A DNA stretch of 64,000 bases. It comes from Crotalaria pallida (lineage: Eukaryota > Streptophyta > Magnoliopsida > Fabales > Fabaceae). Position numbers and translations under genes: made by a program. The number at the start of each line of letters is the position of its first letter. The stretch's first letter is position 1. Where the stretch lies: contig CM075649.1 of the NCBI GenBank assembly GCA_037953625.1, positions 70,525,290-70,589,289 on the forward strand. The letters run 5' to 3'. Under the pieces are notes generated by a model. The model was not told where the DNA came from and did no database searches. It saw only the letters and a list, made by a program, of their open reading frames with translations. Below, piece after piece: positions 59,492 to 64,000 of this stretch.

Positions 59492-62400
59492 ATTCTAAAG
59501 GCTTAGAATAGTCTAGAAATGAGTATTAGGACATATAAGAACCTATACAATAATCCTAAACAATGCTTTGTGCCCCAAGGGACGTAAAGGATGTAACATA
59601 AGTCCTTTGAGGCTCTAACAAGTGTAGAATGGTTAAAAGAGTATTCTAAAGGCTTAGAATGGTCTAGGAGTGTGTATTAGGACATATAAGAACCCTCAGA
59701 ATGATCCTAAACAATGCTTGGTTCTCCTAGGAACGTAGAGGGCGAATCATGAGTCCTTAGAGGCTCTAACAAGTGTAGAATGGTTAATAGAGTATTCTAA
59801 AGGCTTAGAATGGTCTAGTATGTGTATTAGGACATATAAGAACCTTTAGAATGATCCTAAACAATGCTTGGTGTCCCAAGGGACGTAGAAGATGTAGCAT
59901 GAGTCCTTGGAGGCTCTAACAAGTGTAGAATTGTTAAGAGAGTATTCTAAAAGCTTAGAATAGTCTAGAAATGTGTATTAGGACATATAAGAACTTATAC
60001 AATAATCCTAAACAATGCTTTGTGCCCCAAGGAACGTAAAGGATGTAGCATGAGTCCTTGGAGGCTCTAACAAGTGTAGAATGGTTAAAAGAGTATTCTA
60101 AAGGCTTAGAATGGTCTAGGAGTGTGTATTAGGACATATAAGAACCCTCAGAATGATCCTAAACAATGCTTGGTTCCCCTAGGAACATAAAGGGCGAATC
60201 ATGAGTCCTTGGAGGCTCTAACAAGTGTAGAATGGTTAATAGAGTATTCTCAAGGCTTAGAATGGTCTAGGAATGTGTATTAGGACATATATGAACCTTT
60301 AGAATGATCCTAAACAATGCTTGGTGCCCCAAGGGACGTATTGGATGTAGCATGAGTCCTTGGAGTCTCTAACAAGTGTAGAATGGTTAATAGGGTATTC
60401 TAAAGGCTTAGATTGGTCTTGGCCTGTGTATTAGGACATATAAGAACCTTCAGAATGATCCTAAACAATGCTTGGTGCCCCAAGGGACGTATAGGATGTA
60501 GCATGAATCCTTGGAGGCTCTAACAAGTGTAGAATGGTGAAGAGAGTATTATAAAGGCTTAGAATGGTCTAGGAATGTGTATTAGGACATATAAGAACCT
60601 TTAGAATAATCCTAAACAATGCTTGGTGCCCCAAGGGACGTAAATGATGTAGCATGATACTTGGAGGCTCTAACAAGTGTAGAATGGTTAATAGAGTATT
60701 TTGAAGGCTTAGAATGGTCTAGGAATGTGTAGTAGGACATATAAGAACTTTAGAATGATCCTAAACAATGCTTGGTGCCCCAAGGGACGTATAGGATGTA
60801 GCATAAGTCCTTGGAGGGTCTAACAAGTGTAGAATTGTTAAAAGAGTATTCTAAAGGCTTAGAATGGTCTAGGAATGAAGAACCTTTAGAATGATCCTAA
60901 ACAATGCTTGGTGCCCCAAGGGACGTAGAGGATGTAGCACGAGTCCTTGGAGGCTCTAACAAGTGTAGAATGGTTAAAAGAGTATTCTAAAGGCTTAGAA
61001 TGGTCTAGGAAAGTGTATTGGGACATATAAGAACCTTTATAATGATCCTAAACAATGCTTGGTGACCCAAGGGACGTAGAGGATGTAGCATGAGTTCTTG
61101 GAGGCTCTAACAAGTGTAGAATGGTTAAGAGAGTATTCTAGAGGCTTAGAATCATCTAGGACTGTGTATTAGGACATATAAGAAGTTTTAGAATGATCCT
61201 AAACAATGCTTGGTGCCCCAAGGGACGTATAGGATGTAGCATGAGTCCTTGGAGGCTCTAACAAGTGTAGAATGGTTAAAAGAATATTCTAAGGCTTAGA
61301 ATGGTCTAGGAAAGTGTATTAGGACATATAAGAACCTTTAGAATGATCCTAAACAATGCTTGGTGACCCAAGGGACGTAGAGGATGTAGCATGAGTTCTT
61401 GGAGGCTCTAACAAGTGTAGAATGGTTAAGAGAGTATTCTTTAGGCTTAGAATCATCTAGGACTGTGTATTAGGACATATAAGAAGTTTTAGAATGATCC
61501 TAAACAATGCTTGGTGCCCCAAGGGACGTATAGGATGTAGCATGAGTCCTTGGAGGCTCTAACAAGTGTAGAATGGTTAATAGAGTATTCTAAAGGCTTA
61601 GAATGGTCTAGGAATGTGTATTAGGACATATAAGAACCTCTAGAATAATCCTAAACAATGCTTGGTGCCCCAAGGGACATAAATGATGTAGCATGAGTCC
61701 ATGGAGGCTCTAACAAGTGTAGAATGGTTAATAGGGTATTCTGAAGGCTTAGAATGGTCTAGGAATGTGTATTAGGACATATAAAAACTTTATAATAATC
61801 CTAAACAATGCTTAGTGCCCCAAGGGACGTAGAGGGTGTAGCATGAGTCTTTGAAGGTTCTAACATGTGTAGAATGGTTAATATGGTATTCTAAAGGCTT
61901 AGAATGGTCTAGGAATGTGTATTAGGACAAATAAGAACCTTTAGAATTATCCTAAACAAGGCTTGGTGCCCCAAGGGACATATAGGATGTAGAATGAGTT
62001 CTTGGAGGCTCTAACAAGTGTAGAATGGTTAAGAGAGTATTCTAGAGGCATAGAATCATCTAGGACTGTGTATTAGGACATATAAGAACTTGTAGAATGA
62101 TCCTAAACAATGCTTGGTGCCCCAAGGGACGTATAGGATGTAGCATGAGTCCTTGGAGGCTCTAACAAGTGCAAAATAGTTAATAGAGAATTCTACAGGC
62201 TTACAATGGTCTAGGAATGTGTATTAGGACATAGAAGAACCTTTAGAATGATCCAAAACAATGCTTCGTTCCCCAAGGGACATAGAGGATGTAGCATGAG
62301 TCCTTGGAGGCTCTAACAAGTGAAGAATGGTTAATAGGTATTCTAAAGGCTTAGTATTGTCTAGGAATATGTATTGGGACATATAAGAACCTTTAGATTG

Positions 62401-64000
62401 ATTGTAAACAATGCTTAGTGCCCCAAGGGATGTAGAGGATGTAGCACGAGTCCTTGGAGGCTCTAACAAGTGTAGAATGCTTAAAAGAGTATTCTAAAGG
62501 CTTAGAATGGTCTAGGAAAGTGTATTAGGACATATAAGAACCTTTAGAATGATCCTAAACAATGCTTGGTGACCCAAGGGACGTAGAGGATGTAGCATGA
62601 GTTCTTGGAGGCTCTAACAAGTGTAGTATGGTTAAGAGAGTATTCTAGAGGCTTAGAATCATCTAGGACTGTGTATTAGGACATATAAGAAGCTTTAGAA
62701 TGATCCTAAACAATGCTTGGTGCCCCAAGGGACGTATAGGATATAGCATGAGTCCTTGGAGGCTCTAACAAGTGTAGAATGGTTAATAGAGTATTCTAAA
62801 GGCTTAGAATGGTATAGGAATGTGTATTAGGACATATAAGAACCTTTAGAATGATCCTAAACAATGCTTGGTGGCCCAAGGGACGTAGAGGATGTAGCAT
62901 GAGTTCTTTTAGGCTTTAACAAGTGTAGAATTGTTAATAGAGTATTCTAAAGGCTTATAATGGTCTAGTATGTGTATTACGACATATAAGAACTTTTAGA
63001 ATGATCCTAAACAATGCTTGGTGCCCCAAGGGACTTAAAGGATGTATCATGAGTCCTTGAAGGCTCTAACAAGTGTAGAATGGTTAAGAGAGTACTCTAA
63101 AGGCTTAAAATCATCTAGGAATGTGTATTAGGTCATATAAGAACCTTTAGAATAATCCTAAACAATGCTTGGTGCCCCAAGGGATGTAAAGGATGTAGCA
63201 TGAGTCCTTGGAGGCTCTAACAAGAGTAGAATGGTTAATAGAGTATTCTGAAGGCTTAAAATGGTCTAGGAATGTGTATTCGGACATACAAGAACTTGTA
63301 GAATGATCCTAAACAATGCTTGCTGCCCCAAGGGACGTATAGGATGTAGCTTTAGTCCTTGGAGGCTCTAACAAGTGTAAAATAGTTAATAGAGAATTCT
63401 AAAGGCTTAGAATGGTCTAGGAATGTGTATTAGGACATAGAAGAACCTTTAGAATGATCCTAAACAATGCTTAGTTCCCCAAGGGACGTAGAGGATGTAG
63501 CATGAGTCCTTGGAGGCTCTAACAAGTGTAGAATGGTTAATACGGTATTCTAAAGGCTTAGAATGGTCTAGGAATATGTATTAGGACATATAAGAACCTT
63601 TAGAATGATCCTAAACAATGCTTGGTGGCCCAAGGGACGTAGAGGATGTAGCATGAGTTCTTTGAGGCTCTAACAAGTGCAAAATGGTTAAGAGAGTATT
63701 CTAGAGGCTTAGAATCGTCTAGGAATGTGTATTAGGACATATAAGAACCTTTAGAATGATCCTAAACAATGCTTGGTGCACCAAGGGATGTACAGGATGT
63801 AGCATGAGTCCTTGGAGGCTCTAACAAGTGTAGAATGGTTAATATGGTATTCTAAAGGCTTAGAATGGTCTAGGAATGTGTATTAGGACAAATAAGAACC
63901 TTTAGAATTATCCTAAACAATGCTTGGTGCCCCAAGGGACATATAGGATATAGCATGAGTCCTTGGAGGCTCTAACAAGTGAAGAATGGTTAATACGTAT
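59492..64000. repeat. 151-bp satellite array, block 4
   Basis: Same monomer, running off the window end. Marker variants from the right flank of solo-LTR copy 1 reappear in the same order: the AGGGCGAATCATGAG monomer, the AATTGTTAAGAGAG monomer, and later GTATTCGGACAT followed by the AAAATAGTTAATAGAGAATT monomer (36438-36560 against 63280-63400). Confidence 0.96.

Overview
The window looks like plant nuclear heterochromatin (pericentromeric, centromeric or another satellite-rich domain). About half of it (roughly 32.6 kb, on the order of 216 units) is one AT-rich tandem satellite with a monomer of about 151 bp. Almost everything else is LTR retrotransposon sequence of plant type. I see no host protein-coding gene, tRNA, rRNA or CRISPR array. 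The species cannot be named from the sequence; an angiosperm is inferred from the Tat-type Ty3/gypsy element, the PBS types and the TE structure.

Layout: (1) satellite 1-5063, with 1357-bp and 606-bp higher-order duplications. (2) A composite TE block, 5064-23117. It is built of a truncated LTR of family C (5064-8135), internal sequence of family B (8136-9479 and 16656-17927), a complete very young non-coding element A inserted in that internal sequence (9480-16650, two near-identical 2.8-kb LTRs), a full family B LTR (17928-20814), a second PBS and a partial second copy of the B internal region (20815-23117). (3) Satellite 23118-34027. (4) A solo-LTR-like insertion 34028-35498. (5) Satellite 35499-47675, including three copies of a 1206-bp higher-order unit. 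(6) A second copy of the same solo LTR (47676-59491) carried by a duplication of the satellite and split by a 10.3-kb Tat-lineage Ty3/gypsy element (48231-58538). (7) Satellite 59492-64000.

The Tat element is the only convincing coding unit. It has gag, protease, reverse transcriptase, a degenerate RNase H, a second (archaeal-type) RNase H and integrase on the plus strand, and an antisense coiled-coil ORF with a putative gypsy-type transposon domain on the minus strand. Its LTRs are 540 bp each and differ at five sites, yet gag-pol carries three shifts of reading frame and two nonsense codons, and the antisense ORF one nonsense codon. Elements A and B carry LTR, PBS and PPT but no detectable gag-pol, so they would need proteins supplied by another element.

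The most unusual signal lies in the three long LTR families A, B and C. Each carries short perfect palindromes (ACTCGAGT in A and C, TTAATCGATTAA in B), mostly in pairs with starts 20 bp apart, and each has a cluster of strong stem-loops farther downstream in the LTR. In A these are six tandem hairpins, one with a compensatory change in both arms.
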